A DNA stretch of 64,000 nucleotides from Pseudomonas koreensis (GTDB lineage: Bacteria > Pseudomonadota > Gammaproteobacteria > Pseudomonadales > Pseudomonadaceae), in contig NZ_JALJWP010000001.1 of assembly GCF_024169245.1 (NCBI RefSeq), positions 3,473,501-3,537,500 of the forward strand, given 5' to 3'. The notes under the pieces were generated by a model that was given only the letters and a program-made list of their open reading frames with translations, searched no databases and was not told where the DNA came from. Shown here piece after piece: positions 19,015 through 26,967 of this stretch. Positions within the stretch are counted from its first letter, which is position 1. Every line of letters begins with the position of its first letter. Both the position numbers and the translations under genes were made by a program.

Positions 19015-19317
19015 ATGGGGGCTTTGACGAAAGCTGAGATGGCGGAACGTCTGTATGAAGAGTTGGGCCTGAACAAGCGGGAAGCCAAGGAATTGGTCGA
19101 ACTGTTTTTCGAGGAAATCAGGCACGCTCTTGAAGACAACGAGCAGGTCAAATTGTCCGGTTTCGGCAATTTCGATCTTCGGGACAAACGCCAGCGGCCT
19201 GGCCGCAACCCGAAAACGGGGGAAGAAATCCCGATCACGGCTCGCCGTGTGGTCACCTTTCGTCCAGGGCAGAAGTTGAAGGCCCGAGTTGAGGCTTATG
19301 CTGGAACCAAGTCATAA
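19015..19317 (+). CDS. ihfA: Integration host factor alpha subunit
   Basis: A 100-residue HU/IHF-family DNA-bending protein that forms a heterodimer with IhfB. It contains the signature [21 protein letters not shown] (shown in parts) with the proline at the tip of the DNA-intercalating arm ([14 protein letters not shown], about 61-74). TTAAGGAAG is the ribosome site and overlaps the end of pheT. The pheST-ihfA order is conserved in gamma-proteobacteria. Confidence 0.96.
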   Translation: MGALTKAEMAERLYEELGLNKREAKELVELFFEEIRHALEDNEQVKLSGFGNFDLRDKRQRPGRNPKTGEEIPITARRVVTFRPGQKLKARVEAYAGTKS

Positions 19318-19654
19318 CGACGAGCTACCCGTCATCCCGGGCAAACGCTACTTCACCATAGGTGAAGTCAGCGAGCTGTGTGCGGTCAAGCCACACGTGC
19401 TGCGCTATTGGGAGCAGGAGTTTCCTCAGCTCAACCCCGTCAAACGCCGCGGAAACCGCCGGTATTATCAGCGCCAGGACGTGCTGATGATCCGGCAGAT
19501 CCGCGCGCTCCTTTACGATCAGGGTTTCACCATCGGCGGCGCACGTCTGCGCTTGTCCGGCGATGAAGCCAAGGACGACACCACGCAGTACAAACAGATG
19601 ATTCGGCAGATGATTGCGGAATTGGAAGATGTCCTGGTGGTGCTCAAGAAATAA
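19298..19654 (+). CDS. MerR-family transcriptional regulator
   Basis: A 118-residue protein with the MerR winged helix at the N-terminus ([27 protein letters not shown], about 17-43, given here in parts by position) followed by [31 protein letters not shown] and a short coiled-coil tail. The tail has no cysteines of the metal-sensing type. The ATG at 19298 has GAGG upstream and lies inside the end of ihfA, so the gene is translationally coupled to it. This MerR gene after ihfA is standard in Pseudomonas; its ligand and targets are unknown. Confidence 0.88.
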   Translation: MLEPSHNDELPVIPGKRYFTIGEVSELCAVKPHVLRYWEQEFPQLNPVKRRGNRRYYQRQDVLMIRQIRALLYDQGFTIGGARLRLSGDEAKDDTTQYKQMIRQMIAELEDVLVVLKK

Positions 19655-19707
19655 AAAGCTGCGTTTGAATACTTCCAGTTTTCAAATGCTTGCGATATAT
19701 TCTTGAG

Positions 19708-19728
19708 CGCTCTTCGAGGTGAAGAGCG
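19708..19728 (+). terminator. Hairpin before the tRNA gene
   Basis: CGCTCTTC and GAAGAGCG form a perfect 8-base-pair stem around GAGGT, between the MerR gene and the tRNA. It has no T-run. It may be a weak terminator for the pheST operon or lie in the tRNA leader, downstream of an AT-rich TATATT at 19696-19701. Confidence 0.35.
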
Positions 19729-19743
19729 AAACGCAACATCAGT

Positions 19744-19820
19744 CGGGGCGTAGCGCAGTCCGGTAGCGCACTAGCATGGGGTGCTAGGGGTCGAGTGTTC
19801 GAATCACTCCGTCCCGACCA
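19744..19820 (+). tRNA. tRNA-Pro (anticodon GGG)
   Basis: A 77-base cloverleaf. The acceptor CGGGGCG pairs with CGTCCCG, the D arm is GCGC...GCGC, and the anticodon stem CTAGC/GCTAG encloses loop ATGGGGT with GGG as anticodon. The T arm is GAGTG-TTCGAAT-CACTC, and the CCA end is encoded. No integrase or repeated 3' end is seen nearby, so it has not served as an integration site in this window. Confidence 0.95.
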
Positions 19821-19836
19821 TATTTTTCAATGACTT

Positions 19837-19865
19837 AGGCCGATGTTCACAGCATTGGCCTTTTT
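19837..19865 (+). terminator. tRNA-Pro terminator
   Basis: AGGCCGATG and CATTGGCCT form a stem with loop TTCACAG, followed by TTTTT. A clear intrinsic terminator 17 bases after the tRNA. Confidence 0.85.
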
Positions 19866-19898
19866 CATGTGCGTGAGATTTGCGAATGGAGTCGAGTT

Positions 19899-20075
19899 AT
19901 GGATAAGGCGTTCAAACAGCCAATGTTTGTTGTTGGGCTGCCACTTGCAATTTGCGGCTTCGTTTTCGGCCTCAATGGTCTTCTCGCCAGCGGAACCTTG
20001 GCTCACGTAGCTCCGGGGCTATTGATACCTGGCTTGGTATTCATGTTGATAGGGTGGCTGCAACGGAATAAGTGA
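19899..20075 (+). CDS. Small two-helix membrane protein
   Basis: A 58-residue protein with two hydrophobic segments (about 9-30 and 38-53), a Gly-rich turn between them, and a basic end WLQRNK. The ATG at 19899 has GGAG eight bases upstream. It is probably an inner-membrane protein of unknown role. Confidence 0.6.
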   Translation: MDKAFKQPMFVVGLPLAICGFVFGLNGLLASGTLAHVAPGLLIPGLVFMLIGWLQRNK

Positions 20076-20081
20076 TTTGTC

Positions 20082-20107
20082 GCCTCGTCGTTGTATGAGG
20101 CTTTTTT
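20082..20107 (+). terminator. Terminator after the small membrane protein
   Basis: GCCTC and GAGGC enclose a 10-base loop, followed by TTTTTT. Confidence 0.7.
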
Positions 20108-20136
20108 ATGCCCGCTCGTCGAGCAGATCGCACTCC

Positions 20137-20174
20137 GGGGCTGCGCATTTTCTCTCAATAATATGCGCAGCCCC
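20137..20174 (+). repeat. 12-base-pair inverted repeat ahead of a small gene
   Basis: GGGGCTGCGCAT and ATGCGCAGCCCC are perfect complements with a 14-base AT-rich loop. It is placed 12 bases before the ribosome site of the next gene, where it could influence transcription or translation. Confidence 0.55.
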
Positions 20175-20196
20175 TGCGCCACTGACGGGAGAAATG

Positions 20197-20412
20197 ATGA
20201 TCGACGACAACAACGGCCCTGAAGCGCCATATCCGGGACCAGGCGAGCAAACCCCTGACTCTGGCCAGGGTCATGATTCCGGCCTGGAGCAGGCTGACTC
20301 TGAGCCAAAGCAAGGTGCCGACGAACGACCAGAGGACTGGAATCCGCCACCCGGGAATCCTGGCTCAGATCAAGATGCCCAGACGGGCCGAAATAACGGC
20401 GGCGCGAAATAG
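20197..20412 (+). CDS. Small acidic, disordered hypothetical protein
   Basis: A 71-residue protein made almost only of Gly, Pro, Asp, Glu, Gln, Asn and Ser (MIDDNNGPEAPYPGPGEQTP start), predicted to be disordered, with no hydrophobic core or signal peptide. GGGAG lies five bases before the ATG at 20197; a second ATG directly precedes it. A good terminator follows. Function unknown. Confidence 0.6.
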   Translation: MIDDNNGPEAPYPGPGEQTPDSGQGHDSGLEQADSEPKQGADERPEDWNPPPGNPGSDQDAQTGRNNGGAK

Positions 20413-20440
20413 GCGCATGGAATTCATATCGTGTACAAGA

Positions 20441-20467
20441 CCCGGCCCAACGTGCCGGGTTTTTTTA
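20441..20467 (+). terminator. Terminator after the acidic small protein
   Basis: CCCGGC, loop CCAACGT, GCCGGG and a run of eight T. Confidence 0.9.
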
Positions 20468-20548
20468 TTGCCATCGAACTCGCTAGCAACGTAGCCGAGA
20501 TCTAAACGGAGGCGGTCATCTGGTTTTGAGTGGGCGAAGCCATAAGGC

Positions 20549-20582
20549 GCCGGCGGCTGGACGTTTCGATCCAGGCGCCGGC
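20549..20582 (-). terminator. GC-rich hairpin downstream of the 44-residue gene
   Basis: A 13-base-pair stem with one mismatch (GCCGGCG.CTGGA against TCCAG.CGCCGGC) and an 8-base loop. It is placed 12 bases after the minus-strand stop at 20594. No T-run, so termination is likely but not certain. Confidence 0.45.
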
Positions 20583-20593
20583 AGCAAGCATGT

Positions 20594-20728
20594 TCACTCT
20601 ACTATGCAGATCCAGCGGTGGTTGTATCGGTATGGCGCGCGCGTAAAGTGGACGTCTGAGACCATCTTCATGCCGCGCTCTTGAAGCGCTTCGGTCAGTT
20701 GTACGAGTGTCTCTGCCTGGATAGTCAT
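20594..20728 (-). CDS. 44-residue hypothetical protein
   Basis: A short reading starting MTIQAETLVQLTEALQERG, predicted as an N-terminal amphipathic helix, followed by MKMVSDVHFTRAPYRYNHRW and ending ICIVE. GAGG stands nine bases ahead of the ATG and a stable hairpin follows the stop. Composition is that of a folded protein with aromatic and basic residues in the second half. It is not a known family to me. It is divergent from rtcB. Confidence 0.55.
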   Translation of the reverse strand: MTIQAETLVQLTEALQERGMKMVSDVHFTRAPYRYNHRWICIVE

Positions 20729-20890
20729 TGCTGTTACCTCGTCAGATTTACTACGTTCATAATTCTTGACCGAGAGATCAGCCGGCTAATTCATTTTTTC
20801 TACGGTAATCATTGAGGCTGTGTGATCAGGGCGCTGCACTTCACTTCGTGCCTGCGATTTCAGCTGATGGAAACGAACAGGACAACCGAT

Positions 20891-22117
20891 ATGAAAGACC
20901 AAACCTACCAACTCCTCGAAGTCGCCAACGGCAAGCCAATCAAACTCTGGACCGAAGGCGTTCCGGTAGAAAATGAAGCCCGTGCACAATTGATGAACAC
21001 CGCGAAAATGCCCTTCATCTTCAAGCATCTGGCGGTGATGCCTGACGTGCATTTGGGCAAGGGTTCGACGATCGGCAGCGTGATTCCAACAGTGGGCGCG
21101 ATCATTCCCGCAGCGGTGGGTGTCGACATCGGTTGTGGAATGATCGCTGCGCGTACATCGCTGATGGCTTCGGATCTGCCGGATAACCTCCACGGACTGC
21201 GCAGCGCCATTGAACAGGCGGTTCCCCATGGCCGCAGTTTGAGTCGGTCGCGGCGAGACAAAGGCGCTTGGGACGAGGTCCCGCAGCAGGCTGATCAGGC
21301 CTGGGCAGGTTTGCAGCCGCGCTTCAAATTGATCACCGACAAGTATCCGAAACTGGCCAACACCAACAACCGTGGGCACTTGGGGACACTTGGCAGCGGC
21401 AACCACTTTATCGAAGTGTGCCTGGATGAAGCCGACCGGGTGTGGTTCATGTTGCACAGTGGTTCGCGTGGTGTCGGCAACGCCATCGGCAACCTGTTCA
21501 TCCAGATGGCCCAAGCCGATATGCGTCAGCACATTGCCAACCTGCCGGACCGTGACCTGGCCTATTTCGAAGAAGGCAGCCAGCACTTTGATGATTACGT
21601 GGAAGCAGTGGGGTGGGCGCAGGACTTCGCCAGACAGAACCGCGAACTGATGATGCGCGCAGTGATTCAGGCCACGCGGCAGATCATCCGCAAGCCGTTC
21701 GAAGTGGCGCTGGAGGCCGTCAACTGCCACCACAATTATGTGCAGAAAGAGCGGCATTTTGGTCAGGAGGTACTGATCACCCGCAAAGGCGCCGTGTCGG
21801 CGAAGAAAGGTGAATTGGGGATTATTCCGGGCTCGATGGGCGCCAAGAGCTTTATCGTTCGCGGTCTGGGCAACACAGAATCGTTCAGTTCCTGCAGCCA
21901 CGGCGCCGGCCGCACCATGAGCCGCACCAGGGCCAAGAATACCTTCACCGTCGCCGATCAGATCCGCGCCACCGCCCATGTGGAGTGTCGCAAGGACGAA
22001 GCGGTCATCGACGAAATTCCGATGGCCTACAAGGACATCGATAAAGTCATGCATGCCCAGCGTGAGCTGGTGGAAGTGCTGCACACCTTGCGTCAGCTGG
22101 TGTGCGTCAAAGGATAA
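20891..22117 (+). CDS. rtcB: RNA-splicing ligase RtcB
   Basis: A 408-residue GTP/Mn-dependent RNA ligase that joins 2',3'-cyclic phosphate and 5'-OH ends, in tRNA and rRNA repair. Visible motifs: MPDVHLGKGSTIGSV, GVDIGCGM (metal Cys, about residue 82), GSGNHFIEVC, MLHSGSRGVGN, GSMGAKSFIVRGLG and SCSHGAGRTMSR, which contains the catalytic His region. The ATG at 20891 has AGGA nine bases upstream and gives exactly the length of E. coli RtcB. Upstream in-frame starts (20822, 20867) lack ribosome sites. No rtcA, rtcR or clear sigma-54 promoter is next to it. Confidence 0.95.
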   Translation: MKDQTYQLLEVANGKPIKLWTEGVPVENEARAQLMNTAKMPFIFKHLAVMPDVHLGKGSTIGSVIPTVGAIIPAAVGVDIGCGMIAARTSLMASDLPDNLHGLRSAIEQAVPHGRSLSRSRRDKGAWDEVPQQADQAWAGLQPRFKLITDKYPKLANTNNRGHLGTLGSGNHFIEVCLDEADRVWFMLHSGSRGVGNAIGNLFIQMAQADMRQHIANLPDRDLAYFEEGSQHFDDYVEAVGWAQDFARQNRELMMRAVIQATRQIIRKPFEVALEAVNCHHNYVQKERHFGQEVLITRKGAVSAKKGELGIIPGSMGAKSFIVRGLGNTESFSSCSHGAGRTMSRTRAKNTFTVADQIRATAHVECRKDEAVIDEIPMAYKDIDKVMHAQRELVEVLHTLRQLVCVKG

Positions 22118-22303
22118 CGCCACGTACTGCCGACGATGGCAAGTGGTGGAGCGTTCACTATGCCGCACATGACCAAACTGCTCAGCAGCGGCGGGCCGCC
22201 CCGAAATCTGTTGCGAAACCTCATCGAGCGCCGCTAGCCTTCAGCCATTAGCACATCCGACCTAATTGCCCCTGTCCCGGCTCGACTTTAAAGTCCTTTC
22301 GCT

Positions 22304-22327
22304 TGGCAGCTTATTGCCAGAATTTTT
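22304..22327 (+). terminator. Weak hairpin with T-run after rtcB
   Basis: TGGCA and TGCCA enclose GCTTAT, followed by GAATTTTT. It is a candidate terminator in the 240-base gap 22118-22357, which otherwise shows only a 33-codon reading without a ribosome site. Confidence 0.4.
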
Positions 22328-22357
22328 CCGGTATGAAAATCAAAAAGGTCGATCTGC

Positions 22358-22645
22358 ATGAACTCATCAAGGACTATCCCGGTTCTCGCTTTATTCGCAA
22401 CATTGGCGCTCGCGGTCACTGGATGCCAGACCGTCAAGCCGGGAGAGAGTGATCTCAAGAATCGAGCACAGACCACCATCGGCAAGCCTGTAATCAAGGT
22501 TTCCAACATCCGCAGCGACTTCAATACAACCTTCTACACCGCTCAAACCGAAGGTGGTGAATACACGTGCGAACTGCCGAGCGGCCCAATGGTCGCTCTG
22601 GGTTCCATGGGGATGGGCCTGGGGGCTCAGTGCAACAAGCAATGA
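22358..22645 (+). CDS. Small lipoprotein
   Basis: A 95-residue protein with a hydrophobic signal and lipobox LAVTGC (Cys23). The mature part contains a KPVIKVSNIRSDFNTTFYTAQT stretch (seen across residues 43-64) and GGEYTCELPSG, then a Gly/Met-rich end. An outer- or inner-membrane lipoprotein of unknown role. A strong terminator follows. Confidence 0.7.
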   Translation: MNSSRTIPVLALFATLALAVTGCQTVKPGESDLKNRAQTTIGKPVIKVSNIRSDFNTTFYTAQTEGGEYTCELPSGPMVALGSMGMGLGAQCNKQ

Positions 22646-22673
22646 TGAACCATTCTCCGCGACGCTGAGAAAG

Positions 22674-22705
22674 AAAGGCCAATGTCCGTGACATTGGCCT
22701 TTTTA
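22674..22705. terminator. Bidirectional terminator
   Basis: AAAGGCCAATGT and ACATTGGCCTTT form a 12-base-pair stem with a 5-base loop and end in a T-run. It serves the lipoprotein gene and probably the convergent gene at 22719. Confidence 0.9.
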
Positions 22706-22718
22706 TTTATCGACAACT

Positions 22719-22994
22719 CTACTGAGCGGGTTTTTTCTCAAGATCTTCGGAGTCGCTCGACGTCGCCGCATCCTTTTCCGTCTCATGCGGCTCTGAGCCC
22801 GCGTTGGCGCCTGACGATTCTTCACCTTTCTTGTTCGCCTTCTCATCATGATCGCTTGAGCTTTCTGCGTGATTGACGCCGGGCAGGGCGGTGGCAGGGG
22901 TGGCGGCACCCGCTGTCGTTTCGGCTGCCCAGGCGTGGAGTGGGCCGATCAGGCACAGGCTGAAAAAAGACAGGGCGAGGATTTTCTTGTTCAT
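22719..22994 (-). CDS. Secreted acidic low-complexity protein
   Basis: A 91-residue protein with signal peptide MNKKILALSFFSLCLIG through AWAA, then an Ala/Thr/Pro stretch and a highly charged Ser/Glu/Lys/Asp tail that is probably disordered. The ATG at 22994 marks the start of the signal peptide; a longer in-frame reading to 23162 is unlikely. Role unknown. Confidence 0.6.
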   Translation of the reverse strand: MNKKILALSFFSLCLIGPLHAWAAETTAGAATPATALPGVNHAESSSDHDEKANKKGEESSGANAGSEPHETEKDAATSSDSEDLEKKPAQ

Positions 22995-23179
22995 CACTTG
23001 GGTCTTCTGCGCGGTGGGATGTACTGCGTTGGATAGGCCTGCCTGCCAAAGGTGCGCGGTAGTGGACGAGCGGCGAATTTCACCTGATGAAAAATATCCC
23101 GACAGCAGGCAAATTGCTGGCCCCCAGACGCAATCCACCCCGGCAAAATCGCCTTTTTTCAAAAGGTTAGGTTGGCTAT

Positions 23180-23509
23180 ATGCGGACGATTGTGATCACC
23201 GTTGCGACGCTTTCCCTGGCTTTGATCGCCTCGGGAGTGCAGGCAAAAGAGTTAAGCAAGGGCCATCGCTTTGCCTGCACCTGGGGCTCGGACATTGCTG
23301 CCGGTGCGCAGCAATCCAAGCTGTCCGGGGTTTCGCTGTACGGCGCACGCAAGCAGTTGCAGGTCCGCCGCTTCCAGCAACCCTGGATGCGCATGACCGC
23401 GATGGGGATTACCGAGCAGACTTACAACAGCAGTTCGAAGCTCAAACCGGCCGCGGTCAAGCAGACCTATTACGAGCAATGCGTACGCCATGAGTTGGCT
23501 CGGCGCTGA
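23180..23509 (+). CDS. Secreted hypothetical protein
   Basis: A 109-residue protein with a signal peptide (about 1-22, ending GVQA), followed by KELSKGHRFACTWGSDIAAG and a basic middle region. Two cysteines (about residues 33 and 101) could form a disulphide. It is divergent from the acidic secreted protein. No family recognised. Confidence 0.6.
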   Translation: MRTIVITVATLSLALIASGVQAKELSKGHRFACTWGSDIAAGAQQSKLSGVSLYGARKQLQVRRFQQPWMRMTAMGITEQTYNSSSKLKPAAVKQTYYEQCVRHELARR

Positions 23510-23538
23510 TGCCGGTTTCTCAGGACTGATTACACAGT

Positions 23539-24483
23539 TCAGGAATCGCGAGAGCCCTTGGCGACTGCCGGCCCGGCAACCCGCGGCGCCGCTTTGGTCT
23601 GCATCAGTGCATCCAGAGCCTTGCGATAACCCTGGCCACCGAGCGCCATGCTGTTGTTATGAGTTGCCCCTGGCACCAGCAACAGGCGCTTGGGCTGCTC
23701 AGCGGCATTGAACAGCTGCTCACTGAAGCGCGGCGGTACAAAGGCATCAGCCAAGCCATGCACCACCAGCAGCGGCATGTGAATGTCGGCGATCTTGTCG
23801 ATGGAATCGAATTTCTGCGACAGCAACCAGCGCACCGGTAGCGAAGTATTGGCCACTGCGGCAGCTACGTCGGCCAGAGAAGTGAAGGTAGACTCGATGA
23901 CCAGCCCACGCACTGGCAGAGGCGTGTGGTTGCGCGCTGCGTTCTGCCCTAGCTCAGCCGCCAGATCGATCGCCACTGCGCCACCGAGAGAATGGCCGTA
24001 GATCAGGCGCTTGTTCGGATCGGGTTGCAGCAGCTGGAAGCGCTCCCAGGCCACCCGGGCATCTTCATAAACGCTGCTTTCGGACGGTAAATCGCCCTTG
24101 CTCTGTCCGAACCCGCGATAGTCGATAGCCAACACCGAATAACCCGCCGCGCGCAGCTGTTCGATGCGAAACAATTGCCCGGTGAGGTTCCAGCGCACGC
24201 CATGCAGGTACAGAATCGCTGGCGCATTGGCACGTTCGGCCGGCCACCACCAGGCATGGATGTTCTGCCCGGCCTTGAAGCTTTTCGGTTGCAGATCAAG
24301 TTCCTGAACGCTGCCGGGCAGACCGCGATACCAGCCGGCGGTGCCGGGTTCGATGCGGAACAGCAGTTTGCGCTCGGTGTGTTCCAGCACCGCACAACTC
24401 GTCGGCACACCAATAATTAGCGCGGCCATCATGGCGTACGCCAGGCGGCGGCGTCGCAGACGAGTCAGGAAGGACAGGAACAT
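23539..24483 (-). CDS. Alpha/beta hydrolase, membrane-anchored
   Basis: A 314-residue protein with an N-terminal hydrophobic anchor or signal (AMMAALIIGVPTSCAVL). The S33-type hydrolase fold follows: LYLHGVRWNLTG (oxyanion region), IDYRGFGQSKG, the nucleophile elbow GHSLGG (about residue 168), a late acid (LVVHGLADAFVP) and the catalytic His (GATHNNSM). Substrate unknown; BEM46/FrsA-like serine hydrolases are the nearest type. A GTG at 24498 would add five residues. The Cys in PTSC could be a lipobox, though it is not a typical one. Confidence 0.8.
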   Translation of the reverse strand: MFLSFLTRLRRRRLAYAMMAALIIGVPTSCAVLEHTERKLLFRIEPGTAGWYRGLPGSVQELDLQPKSFKAGQNIHAWWWPAERANAPAILYLHGVRWNLTGQLFRIEQLRAAGYSVLAIDYRGFGQSKGDLPSESSVYEDARVAWERFQLLQPDPNKRLIYGHSLGGAVAIDLAAELGQNAARNHTPLPVRGLVIESTFTSLADVAAAVANTSLPVRWLLSQKFDSIDKIADIHMPLLVVHGLADAFVPPRFSEQLFNAAEQPKRLLLVPGATHNNSMALGGQGYRKALDALMQTKAAPRVAGPAVAKGSRDS

Positions 24484-24597
24484 CAATCGTTTCACCACGG
24501 CGCAGACAAAGAACGCTTTTTACCAGATGCCTCGGTCTGCGCGTGACTGTTTTTCGACCACCGTGCACGCCCAACGATTACAAGATGCTGCAATCGA

Positions 24598-25596
24598 TCA
24601 CACCACTTGCAGCACAATCTTGCCGATATGGTCGCCGCCCTCCATGCGGGCATGGGCCTGAGCTGCGTCAGCCAGCGGGTAAACCTTGTCGATGATCGGC
24701 AGGCAGCGCCCGGCGCTGAGGGCAGGCCAAACGTGTTCTTGCAGTTGATCGGCGATGGCGGCTTTCTCCGCAGCGGTACGCGCGCGCAGCAGCGAACCGG
24801 TGACCACCGCGCGTTTGCCGAGGATCGCCAGCAGATCGATGTCGTTGGCGCGGGCGCCGCCAAGAAAGCCGAGCATTACCAGACGCCCGTCCATGGCCAG
24901 TGTGCTGATGTTGCCGTTCAAATACGATCCACCCATGATGTCGAGAATCACGTTCACGCCCTGATCTGCGGTCTTCTGGGCAATGACCTTGGCAAAATCT
25001 TCTTCCCGATAGTTGATCGGCTGCCCGCCAAGTTTACTGATTGCGCCGCATTTTTCAGGACTGCCGGCGGTGGCGAACGCCTCAATACCGAATTCACGGC
25101 AGAGCATCAGCGCTGTGGTACCGATACCGCTGGAGCCACCGTGAATCAGCACGCGCTGGCCTGTCTTGGCGGCGCCGAGGCCGAAAAGGTTGGCCCAGAC
25201 GGTGAAAAACGTTTCCGGAATCGCGGCGGCCTGGACCCAATCGACTCCATCCGGCACAGGCAAAGTCTGGCCGGCTGGTACCGCGCAATACTCGGCGTAT
25301 CCGCCGCCATTGGTCAGTGCGCACACACGATCGCCCACAGCGAACCGCGTAACTCCGGCCCCCAGTGCAACCACTTCGCCAGCCACTTCCAGGCCAGGAA
25401 TCGGGTCCATGCCGGGTTTCATCGGGTATTTGCCGGCACGCTGCAAGGCATCGGGGCGATTGATACCGGCGGCGTGAACGCGGATCAGCACCTGACCTTC
25501 GGCAACGGTTGGCAGAGGCACGCGTCTGGCTTGCAATACTTCAGGGCCGCCGGGCTCGGTGATTTCGATACGGGTCATTTCATTGGGCAGTGACAT
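24598..25596 (-). CDS. NAD(P)H:quinone oxidoreductase, zinc-free MDR family
   Basis: A 332-residue medium-chain reductase. It has an N-terminal GroES-like domain (VLIRVHAAGINRPDALQRAG, PIPGLEVAGEV) and a Rossmann domain with GGSSGIGTTALMLCREFG (about 145-162) for NADPH. It lacks the structural and catalytic zinc cysteines, and the sequence resembles the PIG3/QorA group that reduces quinones by one or two electrons. AGGA precedes the ATG at 25596. It lies downstream of an MFS gene in the same direction, 61 bases away. Confidence 0.88.
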   Translation of the reverse strand: MSLPNEMTRIEITEPGGPEVLQARRVPLPTVAEGQVLIRVHAAGINRPDALQRAGKYPMKPGMDPIPGLEVAGEVVALGAGVTRFAVGDRVCALTNGGGYAEYCAVPAGQTLPVPDGVDWVQAAAIPETFFTVWANLFGLGAAKTGQRVLIHGGSSGIGTTALMLCREFGIEAFATAGSPEKCGAISKLGGQPINYREEDFAKVIAQKTADQGVNVILDIMGGSYLNGNISTLAMDGRLVMLGFLGGARANDIDLLAILGKRAVVTGSLLRARTAAEKAAIADQLQEHVWPALSAGRCLPIIDKVYPLADAAQAHARMEGGDHIGKIVLQVV

Positions 25597-25657
25597 AGTC
25601 GATTCCTGTGAAAAAGGTCGTGTAGATGGGAGCACTGGCAACGCGCAATGATTCCCT

Positions 25658-26857
25658 TCAGTTCGCCGCGCAACGGGATTCAGTTGTAGAGGGCAGCCAG
25701 CGCATGGCTTGCTCCAGCAGTAGAGCGACGACGATCGCGCCAGCGGCGATCACAAACAGCAGCGTGTGCTGGCCGCCCGAGGTATTGAACAATGCCGAAT
25801 AGGCAAACCCGGCCAGCGCCTGAAAGGTTGCGAATGACACAGTGGCACGGCTCCACGCGATCTGCTGACGGTGATGCGACGGCACCAGTTCATGCACCCG
25901 GGCCAAGGCTAGCGGAACGATGCCCGGCGGGAACGAGCCGAGAATCACCGCCAGTAAAGCCAGCGCCAGAAATGAATGGGAGACGGCCAGCAAACCGAGG
26001 GCGATGGCTTGCACTACCAACACCAGTCGAATACCAGTACGGGCGCCAAGCTGGTCAGCCAGAAACCCGTAAGTCATCGGCCCGACAATCGCCCCCAGGC
26101 CATACATGACCCAGACCATCGCGCCGATATGCGCCCCGGCACCCAATCCACGCGCTACGTAATCCACCAGAAACACCATTGCAGGCACCAGCCCGGCGGC
26201 CATGAACGCGTATTGAGCGAATAACAGGTAAACGCCCGGCGGTGTTGGCTCATCAGCCGACGTTGCGTGCGCAGCCACGGCATGCGTGGTATCCGCAGGC
26301 CAGCCGAACCAGCTCACCGCGGTCAGCAACAGCGCCAGCGCGCCCAGTCCCAGCCAGGTTGCCTGCAAGCCAAGCGTCAGCAGCGGCGGCACGAGGGTTC
26401 CGGAGCCGGCAATCCCGAGGCCGATGCCAAGGAAGATTGCGCCACTGGCCAAGCCTCGGCGCGACGCCGGAACGTGTGGCAGCACGGTTGCCGCAACCAG
26501 CACCATGATCGCGCCGCCGGCAATGCCGGACAGCAAACGCCAGCCGAAGAACCAGCTCACCGACAACGGGTAAGCACAGGCAAAAAATGCTGCCGTGACC
26601 GCCAGCATCATCAGGCGCAAGGCATTGCGATTACCCAGTCGGTGGGCCATGGGCCGACCGAGCAGGGCACCGATCAAATAGCCGACCAGATTGGCCGCGC
26701 CGAGATAGACGACATCATTAGCCGAAAACCACTGCGCCTGAATCAGCGAAGGGATCAAGGGCGTGTAAGCGAAACGCGCCAGGCCGATGCTGACCAGGCT
26801 GGCGCAAAGTCCGGCGAAGATCGGCAGCCAGATGCCGGAAGAGTTTGATGTACGCAT
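25658..26857 (-). CDS. YbfB/YjiJ-type MFS transporter
   Basis: A 399-residue major facilitator with about 12 hydrophobic segments. The N-terminus IGLARFAYTPLIPSLI and the loop GRPMAHRLGNRNALRLMM are characteristic of the YbfB/YjiJ branch, whose substrates are mostly unknown. It is divergent from a LysR gene at 26968, a common pair in which the regulator controls the exporter. The quinone reductase downstream may be co-expressed. Confidence 0.87.
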   Translation of the reverse strand: MRTSNSSGIWLPIFAGLCASLVSIGLARFAYTPLIPSLIQAQWFSANDVVYLGAANLVGYLIGALLGRPMAHRLGNRNALRLMMLAVTAAFFACAYPLSVSWFFGWRLLSGIAGGAIMVLVAATVLPHVPASRRGLASGAIFLGIGLGIAGSGTLVPPLLTLGLQATWLGLGALALLLTAVSWFGWPADTTHAVAAHATSADEPTPPGVYLLFAQYAFMAAGLVPAMVFLVDYVARGLGAGAHIGAMVWVMYGLGAIVGPMTYGFLADQLGARTGIRLVLVVQAIALGLLAVSHSFLALALLAVILGSFPPGIVPLALARVHELVPSHHRQQIAWSRATVSFATFQALAGFAYSALFNTSGGQHTLLFVIAAGAIVVALLLEQAMRWLPSTTESRCAAN

Positions 26858-26901
26858 GATTGCGATCTCACAAGAGGTGTATGGCGCTCAGCTTATCGGC
26901 T

Positions 26902-26926
26902 ATCGTTGCTGCGCATATGCAGCGAT
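26902..26926. promoter_or_regulatory. Candidate LysR operator
   Basis: ATCGTTGC, nine bases, GCAGCGAT: an inverted repeat with one mismatch in the 110-base divergent region between the MFS gene and the LysR gene. Position and symmetry fit an LTTR site. Confidence 0.4.
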
Positions 26927-26967
26927 TAAGCGGCACACTGATGCAAAAATGTTTCGAAGAGGATGGT

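Noticed and set aside
22136..22237. 33-codon reading after rtcB
   Set aside because: No ribosome site, no conserved pattern, and too short to support.
19744..22357. Genomic island integrated at tRNA-Pro
   Set aside because: No integrase, no repeat of the tRNA 3' end within the window, and the genes after it look native.
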